From UMGS1601 sp900553335 (lineage in GTDB: Bacteria > Bacillota > Clostridia > Oscillospirales > Ruminococcaceae), in contig CALEUW010000039.1 in assembly GCA_937920725.1 (NCBI GenBank), positions 1 to 51,513 on the forward strand: DNA of 51,513 nucleotides, written 5' to 3'. This document shows, in pieces, positions 31,647 to 39,922 of the stretch. Numbering within the stretch: position 1 is the stretch's first letter; the number at the start of each line of letters is the position of its first letter. The notes beneath the pieces are model-generated. The model made no database searches. It worked only from the letters and a program-made list of their open reading frames with translations, and was not told where the DNA came from. The position numbers and the translations under genes are program-made.

Positions 31647-34286
31647 TTAAAGCTTCCTTCCGTAGATAAACTGATAGATTACCGTTAGAGCAAGCCATGC
31701 AAGATTATATATGATTACCGTAGTTGCAGTAAGGCTTGAGAAAGAGCCAAACACTATCATAACAAGCGATATAAGCGCTCCAAGCATTGCGCTTGCAACC
31801 TGGATCAAAATTCCTCCGTTTGAAATCTTTTGAAGCTTCTTAGCGCCGTTAATGAGCATCGCAAACGAAGGGAAATGTCCCGAACAAAGCATCGAACCTC
31901 TTGCACGCTCGACAAACGCAGTTTCACGCTCGTATTCTTCATAGAATCTGAACGGTAAAAGCTTTATAGCATCAGGCTGAATTTCAAACAGATCAGCGAG
32001 GAATCCCAAAGAGATAAACCCGTCAACCGTTCTTATAACTGTCGAGATCTGATTCTTCTCCAGTGTGTTAAGCCACTTTTTAACGCTGATACTAGGCATT
32101 ACCTGAATTACAAACAACGTAGAAACCACTCCGCCTATTGAAAGATAAAGAGGAATATAACCTCTTGTATATTCTTTTTCCTTTGACTTTGTGGGAAGCC
32201 CCTCAATAGAGTGATTTTCCATAAGCTCTCTTGTTCCGAAAAGAACACGCTTATTATCTATCCATCCCGAAAGACCTAAACCATCTTCAAAAATATAGCT
32301 CTCAACAGGATACAAAAGCTCTGTCTTTCCTTTAAGCATATTGTAAAACGTCGGTTTTAAAATGCTTCCGGCATGACAGGAAAGAGATGCCGCCATAAGA
32401 ATACATTCTTCTATCGAGGTTGCGCTCATAGATTTCAAGTTTACAAGATTCACCATTCCTTCAGGGAAAAGCTGACCTGCATCTATCAAAATAGAATTTG
32501 TATCAGAAAAATCCTCAACTGCGGAATATCCGAGCATTACTGCGGACGACTGCAAAAACTTCTTTGAAGCCCTCGAAAGAGGAAGATTTACTATAAGCAT
32601 AAGTGCAAATGAAGAAATCATTGACACTGTTCCGGAGAAAGTTATGATAGCTGCCAAAACTCTTCCCGAAAATCCAACTGCATTTCTGTCGCATACAATT
32701 GCCAAAAGTCCTACGATAAGCGACGCTATCAGCGTAAGCGGGGCATATGTACGGCAAAATCTGTCAGCAGCGTCTGTCGAATATGAATTTTTGAGAAAGT
32801 TCTCATTAAACTCCGTCTTTTTCATTGCCGCAAGCTCAGGAAAATCATTTACTGTTCCCTTTGTAAACTTAACCGCAACATCCTCGTTAGTTACGTTTGT
32901 TATAGCATATTTATCAAATTCACCTGCCACATACCTGAAGTTTCTGAGCGTTCTGTTTACGATAAGCAGTTTTCCGAGCGTATTAAACAAAAGTCCCAAA
33001 ATAGCGACAGACATATAAAGGTTGTACGCTCTGGTCTGCATGATAGACGAATCAAACAGTACGATTAAAGATACGAGTGTAGCCGAAACTATCGAAATCG
33101 CCGCAATGCTGTCGCAATCCGCCTGCCGTTTAATAAGCTTTTTAACCCCGGCGGTTATCACAGTATACGAAACAAACGCCGAAATAAGTCCGAATATCAA
33201 ATTCACAAAAACAAACGATGAATCGCTTGTTCTCTTAAATATCTCTAATATAGGCCAGCCTAAATCGTTCGCCAAAGCGATATAAACAGAGAAAACAGTC
33301 GTAAACAGCAAAACGCAAAGGCGGATCGTAAGATTGCTTTTAAGACCTACAATATCCGACAGAACCTTCGGTGCTTGTTTATAATTGTCAAAATCACCGA
33401 TAGTTTTCTCAACCTCTTTCTCTTCCTCCTCATCATTTCTCTCATCGCTTCTTAAAACAAAGTTCTTGATTTTATTCTTTCTATGCTCAGACAAAATCTG
33501 CATCTTCACGGTATCTGTCGCATTGTCGGGAATGTTTACCGAATCATCTTTTATCACATCAAACTGCTCGGTTTTAGGAATTAGCTTCCCCTTAAGATTA
33601 AGATCGACATCTTTTATTCTCAGTCTTTTTATCGGAACTACCTCAACGTCCTTTTTAACAGGCTTTCTCTCCCGCTTTAATTTCATAAGTCCCTCGATAA
33701 TAGCGGTGTTTCCTGAGGTTTTTCTGAGTCTGAATCGGCTGTTAAGTCCTGCGTTAAAGCCCTCCTGTTCGAGCCTTTGCTCCTCTTCACGCTCAAGCGC
33801 TCTTTTTGAAGCAGTCTTTTCCCGGATATGTTCTGAATTATCCTTGTTTCCCGTCGGCAAAGCTTCAGAAATCGGAATGTCTTCTTCAAATTTGATGTCT
33901 ATTTCGCTGTTTTTCTCTTCAACAACAGCATCATCAGTTACTTCCACTCCGTCTACGGCGGACTCTACCAAAACGTCAACATCAACGCTTTCAATATCTC
34001 CCTGTCTTATGACTTTTGGCTGTTCTTCATCACTTTGTTTTATATCGTCCAAAGCAGAAACAGCTGCGTTTTCATCACTTTCATGATAATCAATTTGCAC
34101 CTGAGCCTCTTCGGCCGCAGTTTTTTCATAAGCCTCGGCTATCTGCGCAGCAATCTCATGCGATTTTTTCTTAGCTGCTGTTTCTTCCAAAAGCTTATCT
34201 ACGTCAAAATCACTTTTTTCCCTAGCATTTTTAGCCTTTGAAGAATACTCCTCAAGAATATCGTCAAGTGAAAACTTATCCGCCAA
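31647..34286 (-). CDS. P-type-ATPase-like membrane protein without catalytic motifs, 879 aa
   Basis: TTG start 8 nt after AAGGAG. Residues 1-300 are charged and disordered with coiled-coil stretches. Then come helices from about 320, a LMLIVNLPLSRASKKFLQSS segment where metal ATPases have CPC and GGxxLE, and SILIDAGQLFPEG (D602) exactly where DKTGTLTxG should be. Later RVLFGTRELMENHSIEG parallels the N-domain VLVGNRRLM, and RTVDGFIS parallels MLTGD. The TGE loop, KTGT and GDGxND are absent, so ATP-driven transport is very unlikely. It may be a regulatory or structural pseudo-enzyme. rlmB is upstream with a 49-nt gap. Confidence 0.75.
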   Translation of the reverse strand: MADKFSLDDILEEYSSKAKNAREKSDFDVDKLLEETAAKKKSHEIAAQIAEAYEKTAAEEAQVQIDYHESDENAAVSALDDIKQSDEEQPKVIRQGDIESVDVDVLVESAVDGVEVTDDAVVEEKNSEIDIKFEEDIPISEALPTGNKDNSEHIREKTASKRALEREEEQRLEQEGFNAGLNSRFRLRKTSGNTAIIEGLMKLKRERKPVKKDVEVVPIKRLRIKDVDLNLKGKLIPKTEQFDVIKDDSVNIPDNATDTVKMQILSEHRKNKIKNFVLRSDERNDEEEEKEVEKTIGDFDNYKQAPKVLSDIVGLKSNLTIRLCVLLFTTVFSVYIALANDLGWPILEIFKRTSDSSFVFVNLIFGLISAFVSYTVITAGVKKLIKRQADCDSIAAISIVSATLVSLIVLFDSSIMQTRAYNLYMSVAILGLLFNTLGKLLIVNRTLRNFRYVAGEFDKYAITNVTNEDVAVKFTKGTVNDFPELAAMKKTEFNENFLKNSYSTDAADRFCRTYAPLTLIASLIVGLLAIVCDRNAVGFSGRVLAAIITFSGTVSMISSFALMLIVNLPLSRASKKFLQSSAVMLGYSAVEDFSDTNSILIDAGQLFPEGMVNLVNLKSMSATSIEECILMAASLSCHAGSILKPTFYNMLKGKTELLYPVESYIFEDGLGLSGWIDNKRVLFGTRELMENHSIEGLPTKSKEKEYTRGYIPLYLSIGGVVSTLFVIQVMPSISVKKWLNTLEKNQISTVIRTVDGFISLGFLADLFEIQPDAIKLLPFRFYEEYERETAFVERARGSMLCSGHFPSFAMLINGAKKLQKISNGGILIQVASAMLGALISLVMIVFGSFSSLTATTVIIYNLAWLALTVIYQFIYGRKL

Positions 34287-34335
34287 TTTACACACTCCTT
34301 ATCCTAAAACATATATCTATCCGAACATCTGACAA

Positions 34336-35118
34336 TTACTGTTGTCTTCTCTGTCTTACAGCCTCGTACATAAAAACGCCCGCCGCAACTGATGCATTGA
34401 GAGAATTTATCTTTCCGAACATCGGAAGCTTCAAAAGAAAATCGCATTTTTCCTTTATAAGCCGTCCCATTCCGAACCCCTCAGATCCTATTACAAGAGC
34501 AGCCGCTCCTTTTAACGAAACGCTTGTATAGTCATCCCCCGAAGCATCAGTTCCATAAATCCAAACTCCATTTTGCTTAAGCTCATCAATAGCTGAAGAA
34601 AGATTTGACACTCTCGCAACCAAAACGTGCGATGCTGCACCGGCAGATGTTTTGTAAACAGTTGACGAAAGCGAAGCGCTTCGTCTTTTCGGAATTATAA
34701 TTCCATGTACACCGACAGCTTCAGCTGTTCTTATTATAGCTCCGAGGTTATGCGGATCTTCAATTTCATCGCATATTATGATAAACGGATCTTCGCCCTT
34801 TTGCCTTGCATTATCCAAAATATCCGATACTAAGCAGTATTCAGCACAGCCAAGCATTGCTATAACGCCCTGATGGGAAGCGCCTCCGGACATTTTGTCA
34901 AGCTTTTTGTCGTCCACACGCTTAACAACTATTCCGTTTTCCCTGCAAAGATTCACTATGACGCTTATTGATCCCTTTGCGTTTGCATTTATATAGACAC
35001 TGTCAATAGTTTTATTTGCTTTTATCGCTTCCGTCACAGGATTTCTTCCAAGAATTATCCCCTCACTCTGCGATGTTTTAGAATTTGTATTCAGTTTGTT
35101 GTTTGAGTTGTAACCCAT
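34336..35118 (-). CDS. rlmB: RNA 2'-O-ribose methyltransferase, RlmB/SpoU type, 260 aa
   Basis: Knotted SPOUT methyltransferase with N-terminal RNA-substrate domain (GRNPVTEAI...) and SpoU motifs DEIEDPHNLGAIIRTAEAVG and ALVIGSEGFGM. Targets G2251 of 23S rRNA in the E. coli relative; other RNA ribose targets are possible. GGAG upstream; promoter at 35236-35264. Confidence 0.93.
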   Translation of the reverse strand: MGYNSNNKLNTNSKTSQSEGIILGRNPVTEAIKANKTIDSVYINANAKGSISVIVNLCRENGIVVKRVDDKKLDKMSGGASHQGVIAMLGCAEYCLVSDILDNARQKGEDPFIIICDEIEDPHNLGAIIRTAEAVGVHGIIIPKRRSASLSSTVYKTSAGAASHVLVARVSNLSSAIDELKQNGVWIYGTDASGDDYTSVSLKGAAALVIGSEGFGMGRLIKEKCDFLLKLPMFGKINSLNASVAAGVFMYEAVRQRRQQ

Positions 35119-35235
35119 TGTAAAACTCCTTTAAAAAGGATAAAATTTACTGCCTGCTTAGCCAAGTATTACGCCCGCTGTTTAACCGCAGCAAGCCGAA
35201 TAAACATAAAAATTGCTTTTTACAAATTATATTAC

Positions 35236-35264
35236 ATTATACCACATATTTTTCAAAATTACAA
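35236..35264 (-). promoter_or_regulatory. rlmB promoter
   Basis: Minus-strand TTGTAA (35259-35264), 17-nt spacer ending TGG, TATAAT (35236-35241). Confidence 0.75.
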
Positions 35265-35460
35265 GAGGTAAAATCAGGCACATACATTGCTCAAGCGAAA
35301 TCTAAGGATCACATTGAATGATTAATCATCTTCTGACGTCTTAACGAATATTTATCATTTAAGAAATAATTATTTAACGTGAAATACATGAATTATTCAC
35401 AATATTTCCCAACCCAGTACAAACTCTCACAATATAATAATATCATTTGTAAAATATCAA

Positions 35461-35538
35461 GTTTTAAACAAAATCTGTTTAAAACTTTGTTTAAAACTTA
35501 AAACGAGGGTAATTTTAGTTTAAAACTCTGTTTAAAAC
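35461..35538. repeat. Iteron-like TGTTTAAAAC array
   Basis: Five copies of a 10-mer: GTTTTAAACA inverted (35461-35470), TGTTTAAAAC at 35476 and 35488, AGTTTAAAAC at 35517 and TGTTTAAAAC at 35529. The first two form a perfect inverted repeat with a 5-nt spacer, and the direct copies come in two pairs, each 12 bp apart. It lies in the AT-rich, gene-free stretch 35265-35839 upstream of the rlmB promoter. Probably a protein-binding array. Confidence 0.6.
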
Positions 35539-35639
35539 GTTGAAAAAAGCCTGCTTTTCGGCACTTTTTAAATAGTGAAAAATTGAAACGTACAAAAAAT
35601 CGTTCTTGTTTTACGGAAATAATCGCCGAAAAATATGAA

Positions 35640-35673
35640 CAAATTATTACAAAACTCGATTTGTAATAATTTG
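35640..35673. repeat. Perfect 14-bp inverted repeat
   Basis: CAAATTATTACAAA (35640-35653), 6-nt loop, TTTGTAATAATTTG (35660-35673). No T run, so not an obvious intrinsic terminator; about 170 nt beyond the stop of the DUF6062-like gene. The remaining 35674-35839 shows nothing else. Confidence 0.55.
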
Positions 35674-35839
35674 TAATCCTCCAAACCTTTTAAATAATCA
35701 GCACACTAATAATAATTTTTATTTAACAAAAAAATAAGTCGAAAAAGCGTTAAAATAATTACGATTCGATTACATCACAAGGAAAGTGCCGACACGACTT
35801 AATTCTTTAAATCCAAGTCCAAAAAACTACTCATAAATG

Positions 35840-36523
35840 CTATCTTGTAGTCAAAAATCTTATCGCCCGCTCAATAGAATCTTTTGAGCTGCCCCAATCG
35901 GCATTCTTACCCGTATTTCTATAGTCGTACATATTGCAGTAATGAGTTACATCATCTATCAAGACCTTAAGCCCCTTTTTAACAAGCTCATCACATGACT
36001 TCACAAACTGCTGACGGTACTTTTTATCCATTTTTCCATCGCTCAGCGAAACTAGCATATCGTAGTGATTTACACAAAGCTGCTCTTGCTGCCCAAACAA
36101 ATCCCTGAACTCCTTACTTTGAGAGTACATATCGAAAGCCGTTTGAACGAGCCTTGACATTCCCCATTCAATTTTAGAACAAACAAAGCAATCCTTATTT
36201 ACCGCCGTTGCTCGTTTCTGCTTCGCATTTAGTCCTTCAAAAATACTCTTCTTTGCAAAAATGTTTTTGTCAAGCTCCTGCAAATGTGATTGAAGCAAAA
36301 GAGCCAGCGACAACCTGTTTTTCTGTGCCAGCATTTTATCTAAATGCGTTTTGCAAAATCCCTGCTTGTTGGTTTCTATTCTGACATCAGGCTCCATCAT
36401 AGCAGATCCCATTATATATTCGACTGCTCTGTTTTCAAGCATATCCCTCATAAGACAAATCGGGCATCCGCATTTCGGCTCAAAAATTTCATTTATAGGT
36501 ATTGTAAGTATACTTTCTCTCAT
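35840..36523 (-). CDS. DUF6062-like cysteine-rich protein, 227 aa
   Basis: ATG about 10 nt after AAGGAG. The N terminus IPINEIFEPKCGCPICLMRD is the mark of the DUF6062 family of Ruminococcaceae; further Cys/His groups are CKTHL, CFVC and CVNHYDM, probably a metal- or Fe-S-binding site. The family has no known function. Cytoplasmic and mostly helical. Own promoter at 36562-36590, immediately next to the first copy of the 114-bp duplication. Confidence 0.75.
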   Translation of the reverse strand: MRESILTIPINEIFEPKCGCPICLMRDMLENRAVEYIMGSAMMEPDVRIETNKQGFCKTHLDKMLAQKNRLSLALLLQSHLQELDKNIFAKKSIFEGLNAKQKRATAVNKDCFVCSKIEWGMSRLVQTAFDMYSQSKEFRDLFGQQEQLCVNHYDMLVSLSDGKMDKKYRQQFVKSCDELVKKGLKVLIDDVTHYCNMYDYRNTGKNADWGSSKDSIERAIRFLTTR

Positions 36524-36561
36524 AGCTCTTAAGCTCCTTGTAAACCGTTTATTTATAAATA

Positions 36562-36590
36562 AGTATACCATAAAACTTCAGTTACTGCAA
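36562..36590 (-). promoter_or_regulatory. Promoter of the DUF6062-like gene
   Basis: Minus-strand TTGCAG (36585-36590), 17-nt spacer ending TGG, TATACT (36562-36567). Confidence 0.75.
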
Positions 36591-36596
36591 CAAAAA

Positions 36597-36710
36597 AGGC
36601 GGCATCATTTTGATGCCGCCAAGATTAAAACACAAGCCCTTTGTCATTTTCAGGAACGATATTTTCAGTTCCTTCCTTTCTTTTTATCTCAACTTCAGCT
36701 TTGAAATGCT
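36597..36710 (-). repeat. 114-bp exact direct repeat, copy 1
   Basis: Identical at every base to 39217-39330. It contains the terminator stem GGCGGCATCA/TGATGCCGCC (36598-36620) and the last 29 codons of the membrane-protein gene whose intact copy is 39245-39817, here cut off as a fragment. Only this copy has the minus-strand T6 after the stem, so it looks like the original gene end, now separated from the gene body by 2,506 bp. Confidence 0.9.
36598..36620 (-). terminator. Strong intrinsic terminator inside repeat copy 1
   Basis: A 10-bp GC-rich stem with 3-nt loop followed by TTTTTT on the minus strand; also serves the lipoprotein gene ending at 36737. Confidence 0.85.
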
Positions 36711-36736
36711 TCGTTTTATATTACAAATCCTGCCTC

Positions 36737-37318
36737 TTAATATTCCTTTCCCAAAAGTGCAAAAAACTCACTTGCAAACTCTTCATCAAGTAAATAATCT
36801 CCACTAACAGTTTCTCCGTCCAAAGTTCCGAGAACGCCAAAGTTCACACAATCACTCTTAGGACTGCCTAAAAACAATCTGCATTCTCCACCGCCTGCAA
36901 CCTGTATTATAGCCCCCAAACGAGTACCACCAAAATATTGTACATACTTATTATAATCTATTGGCTCACACTCTAATGCGTTTTTCAGCATATTATACAC
37001 CTTAACTTTAGTATCAGCGTCGGTGACCTCCACAAATCTCGGATCAGTGGGATTCGGTCCTGTCACTATCTGCAATTCTATATCATCAGCAGAAACCTCA
37101 AAAGTGTTGTCCCCCGGAGTTTGCACAGTAGGATGCTCTAACTTCTTAGATTCCTCTATCGGAATCGCAGGCTCTTCCGTTATAGGCTCTGATGTTGTCA
37201 ACTTTTCGGTTGCATTGGTGGTATTTTCATCATCTAAACTTTTGCTGTTTGTATCAGTTGAACAAGCGCAGAGTGTTAATGTTAAACACATTGCAAACAA
37301 AAATAGTAGTTTTTTCAT
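36737..37318 (-). CDS. Lipoprotein, 193 aa, paralogue B
   Basis: ATG 8 nt after AGAGG. Lipoprotein signal MKKLLFLFAMCLTLTLCAC, acidic Thr/Glu/Pro linker, then a domain (about 80-193) with FEVSADDIELQIVTGPNPTD, TDADTKVKVYNMLKNALECE and a C-terminal YLLDEEFASEFFALLG. It is clearly related to the neighbouring 37371 protein (GPNPTDPR, TDADxKxKxYNMxKN, ECEPxxY shared). The fold resembles small secreted inhibitor/YcdB-like domains but is not recognised. It is part of the 2.5-kb insert. Confidence 0.75.
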   Translation of the reverse strand: MKKLLFLFAMCLTLTLCACSTDTNSKSLDDENTTNATEKLTTSEPITEEPAIPIEESKKLEHPTVQTPGDNTFEVSADDIELQIVTGPNPTDPRFVEVTDADTKVKVYNMLKNALECEPIDYNKYVQYFGGTRLGAIIQVAGGGECRLFLGSPKSDCVNFGVLGTLDGETVSGDYLLDEEFASEFFALLGKEY

Positions 37319-37370
37319 ATAAAACACCTCTATGTTACATCGAAGATACCTATTTTCTATTGGCTTATTA

Positions 37371-37949
37371 TCAATTTATTTTTATTATCGGCTGTTCTAT
37401 TCCCAAAAGCTCGTAAAACTCAGCAACATATTCTCCGTCAAGCGAATAGCTTTCATTTAATGTTTCTCCGTCTTGATACCACATTACTCCAAAATTTTCT
37501 CCTCCGCTTGCTGCAGCACCAATGTATATCCTGTACCAATTTCCGTTAGTGAGCTTTAACTCCGCTCTCCATGTAGATACACCCGAGGGTATTTCACTCG
37601 GATCTTCATATACCACAGGCTCACATTCTATTATATTTTTCACCATATTATATATTTTAATCTTTATGTCGGCATCAGTGATCTCTACAAGTCTGGGATC
37701 AGTAGGGTTTGGTCCTGTACATTTATAAAGCCACATATCGTTAGCTGATATATCAAAGGTCTTATTGCAAGGAGTTTGTGCAGCAAATGTTGTCATTTCG
37801 CTTTCCTCCGTTTCGGATACTTCTGTAGTATTCTCCGTTTCGCCAGAACTGCCGAAAGTTGCCGAACTTCTGTCATTTTTCGAATCGCAAGCGCATAGGC
37901 AAAGCGTTAAACAGGCGATTAAAATTAGAGCAATTAAAAATTTTTTCAT
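37371..37949 (-). CDS. Lipoprotein, 192 aa, paralogue A
   Basis: ATG 7 nt after GGAGG. Signal MKKFLIALILIACLTLCLC with a Cys lipobox, Ser/Thr/Glu linker, then the same domain as its neighbour: FDISANDMWLYKCTGPNPTD, ITDADIKIKIYNMVKNIIEC and SYSLDGEYVAEFYELLG. It follows the cysteine protease by 17 nt. Two diverged copies next to a protease suggest partner, receptor or inhibitor roles; unproven. Confidence 0.75.
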   Translation of the reverse strand: MKKFLIALILIACLTLCLCACDSKNDRSSATFGSSGETENTTEVSETEESEMTTFAAQTPCNKTFDISANDMWLYKCTGPNPTDPRLVEITDADIKIKIYNMVKNIIECEPVVYEDPSEIPSGVSTWRAELKLTNGNWYRIYIGAAASGGENFGVMWYQDGETLNESYSLDGEYVAEFYELLGIEQPIIKIN

Positions 37950-37966
37950 AAGATGTCCTCCATAAT

Positions 37967-38989
37967 TTAATAGCTAAAATAAACGAAGCTATTTATATAT
38001 AAATCACTTATATATATTTTTTCATTGCCCCAGCCGTCATCAACTATAACTGACTTTGATATGCCTGCATTTCCCTGAACGGTTCTATATCCATAACCTA
38101 TAACCCAATGTTCTTTATACAAAGGATGGTTTATTATTTGAACCATACTAGGAATTCCACTGCGTACCTTGGACCTATACATATTTTCTGCTGTTGTACT
38201 GAATAAGCCATAACTTACTGAATACGAATAATTTTTATTTTGAGAATATTTTTTTAATCCGCTAAAAATTTGTGTTGGTGAAGTACCATAACTATCCGAA
38301 GCATGCGGTATAATTTGTATTAACTCCAAAAACAAGTAATATGGATTTTGCACATAAAAAATAGGTATATTTATACTTCCCTCAGCTGCAAGAAATGCTA
38401 ATATTGCCGTTGCCGCCAACTGACCGCATGACCCACCATATTTTGCATCAGAGTTCCATGAAGGATCATAATAACTAAAATCTGCATCTGGTATAGTGTA
38501 GTTTTCTGTTACGGTCGCCATAGGCTGAATACCAAAATCCGGATCGCTCTCAACAGCGATTGCATTAGCTTCTATATGGTTTTTTAATTCATCACTTGAG
38601 CAAAAATCATTTGCTGTATATAATTCTCCTGACTGCAAATTTTCAAAATTCCCGTTTTCCTTTACATAGTAAGCTAACGGTCCACCGTAATATAAAGTTG
38701 ATGTTAAATTGTGATACTCCGATAATTTAGAATCAGAATACTCCACCATATTATATTCCGTATCATATATTATGTAACAATTCGTTCCCTCAGCACAGTA
38801 TCCGAATAGTTTTTCGTCAGGACTATATATCGGTCGAGGCGCACTTAAACCTGTTAGTCCGACAATATCAGCAAACTCACTTATCTCTTCCGGTACATTC
38901 GCACTTACATCGACCGCACATACAGAAACCGATGCTGAAAATAACATTACAGCAGCAGTACATATACCTAAAATCTTTTTGATAAACAC
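37967..38989 (-). CDS. Secreted papain-like cysteine protease, C39-like, 340 aa
   Basis: GTG start 7 nt after GGGAGG. Signal peptide (1-25, ends VCA), pro-region (about 27-160), then a papain-like catalytic part: GGSCGQLAATAILAF (C188), a substrate-binding stretch and HWVIGYGY (H294) followed by VDDGWGN (D317-N322). This is the Cys-His-Asp/Asn order of streptopain or C39-like peptidases; no oxyanion Gln is obvious before the Cys. First gene of the inserted trio. Its promoter region shares CTATATTTTACCAT with the serine-protease promoter. Confidence 0.75.
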   Translation of the reverse strand: MFIKKILGICTAAVMLFSASVSVCAVDVSANVPEEISEFADIVGLTGLSAPRPIYSPDEKLFGYCAEGTNCYIIYDTEYNMVEYSDSKLSEYHNLTSTLYYGGPLAYYVKENGNFENLQSGELYTANDFCSSDELKNHIEANAIAVESDPDFGIQPMATVTENYTIPDADFSYYDPSWNSDAKYGGSCGQLAATAILAFLAAEGSINIPIFYVQNPYYLFLELIQIIPHASDSYGTSPTQIFSGLKKYSQNKNYSYSVSYGLFSTTAENMYRSKVRSGIPSMVQIINHPLYKEHWVIGYGYRTVQGNAGISKSVIVDDGWGNEKIYISDLYINSFVYFSY

Positions 38990-39033
38990 ATATATTCCTC
39001 CCAACATTAATCAATCACGTCTTTTATATCTAT

Positions 39034-39039
39034 ATTTTA
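39034..39039 (-). promoter_or_regulatory. Extended -10 of the cysteine-protease locus
   Basis: Minus-strand TGG-TAAAAT-ATAG, identical over 13 nt with the serine-protease promoter core. The -35 (TAGCAA at 17 nt) is poor, so the extended -10 likely matters. Confidence 0.5.
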
Positions 39040-39216
39040 CCATAAACATCTTTAGATTGCTATATACATTATTTACAAATTTCGCTATCAGATTTTGTAT
39101 GTATTTTCTCGTTTTATGTCGATTTGTAAAGAAAATCAGCAAAAAAGGACGGAAGAAAAGCTCTTTCGTCCTCATATATTCCTTATTAAATAAAGTGACC
39201 ACAAGATTTTAGTCAC

Positions 39217-39330
39217 AGGCGGCATCATTTTGATGCCGCCAAGATTAAAACACAAGCCCTTTGTCATTTTCAGGAACGATATTTTCAGTTCCTTCCTTTC
39301 TTTTTATCTCAACTTCAGCTTTGAAATGCT
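39217..39330 (-). repeat. 114-bp exact direct repeat, copy 2
   Basis: Second copy, covering the 3' end and terminator stem of the intact 39245 gene. After the stem the minus strand continues TGTGACTAAAATC instead of T6; a second hairpin GTGAC/GTCAC (39196-39216) with TTTATTT follows and may replace the lost terminator. Confidence 0.9.
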
Positions 39331-39817
39331 CCTTTGATAGCCTTATAATCAAAATTAACGAGCTTAAAATTATAAATAACGAAGCAATCGCTGTTGTCCA
39401 CTCAATTCCCTCTTTAAATAAAAACATAAACAGCTCCTCGTTTTTAAGAGAAAAGATACTGTGATATCCGCCCGTACTATAGTGGCTGTAGATAGTTGAT
39501 ATTGAGAAAATAAATATCAGCAAGGATATTCCGAAGGTCAGCGAAAGCTCTGTGCCTCCGACCTTTTTAACTTTAAACGAACTAATCTGGGCTATTAAAA
39601 ATATCACAGACAATACTGTAAGTAATATCACCTTACTGTAGCTTTCAAAAAACTCAAATGAGCTATTGCTAACTATATAGCTTACGTTTTGTGAAAACAA
39701 TCTGGAATAGGTATATCTTCCTATAAACTCACTTGCCACTGCCGCAGCAGATATGAGCAGCGCCGCTGTGCAAAAAATTATCGGAATCACGGAAGAATAG
39801 GTCAGTCTTTTTTTCAT
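39245..39817 (-). CDS. Polytopic membrane protein, 190 aa
   Basis: AAAGGAGA before ATG. Four to five hydrophobic helices (about 8-30, 60-82, 92-112, 138-160) and a charged C-terminal tail (KAEVEIKRKEGTE). Unknown family. It lies downstream of the large YfhO gene, separated by a terminator. Its last 29 codons are duplicated at 36597-36710. Confidence 0.7.
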   Translation of the reverse strand: MKKRLTYSSVIPIIFCTAALLISAAAVASEFIGRYTYSRLFSQNVSYIVSNSSFEFFESYSKVILLTVLSVIFLIAQISSFKVKKVGGTELSLTFGISLLIFIFSISTIYSHYSTGGYHSIFSLKNEELFMFLFKEGIEWTTAIASLFIILSSLILIIRLSKEHFKAEVEIKRKEGTENIVPENDKGLVF

Positions 39818-39843
39818 GTTTATCTCCTTTCATAAAACAAAAA

Positions 39844-39867
39844 ACAGAAGGCATTTTTGCCTCCTGT
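39844..39867 (-). terminator. Terminator of the YfhO operon
   Basis: ACAG-AGGCA (39844-39853) pairs with TGCCT-CTGT (39858-39867), then TTTTTTGTTTT on the minus strand. Confidence 0.8.
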
Positions 39868-39922
39868 CCTTATCATAAATAATTAACCTATGCTTGTCAA
39901 CGATGAAAAATAAATGGTTTTG

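Noticed and set aside
33385..34086. Plus-strand 233-codon Ser-rich open frame
   Set aside because: Antisense to the disordered N terminus of the dead-ATPase gene; no ribosome site and composition explained by the opposite strand.
35461..35538. CRISPR array
   Set aside because: Repeat units are 10 bp with 2-20 bp spacing and mixed orientation; no cas genes.
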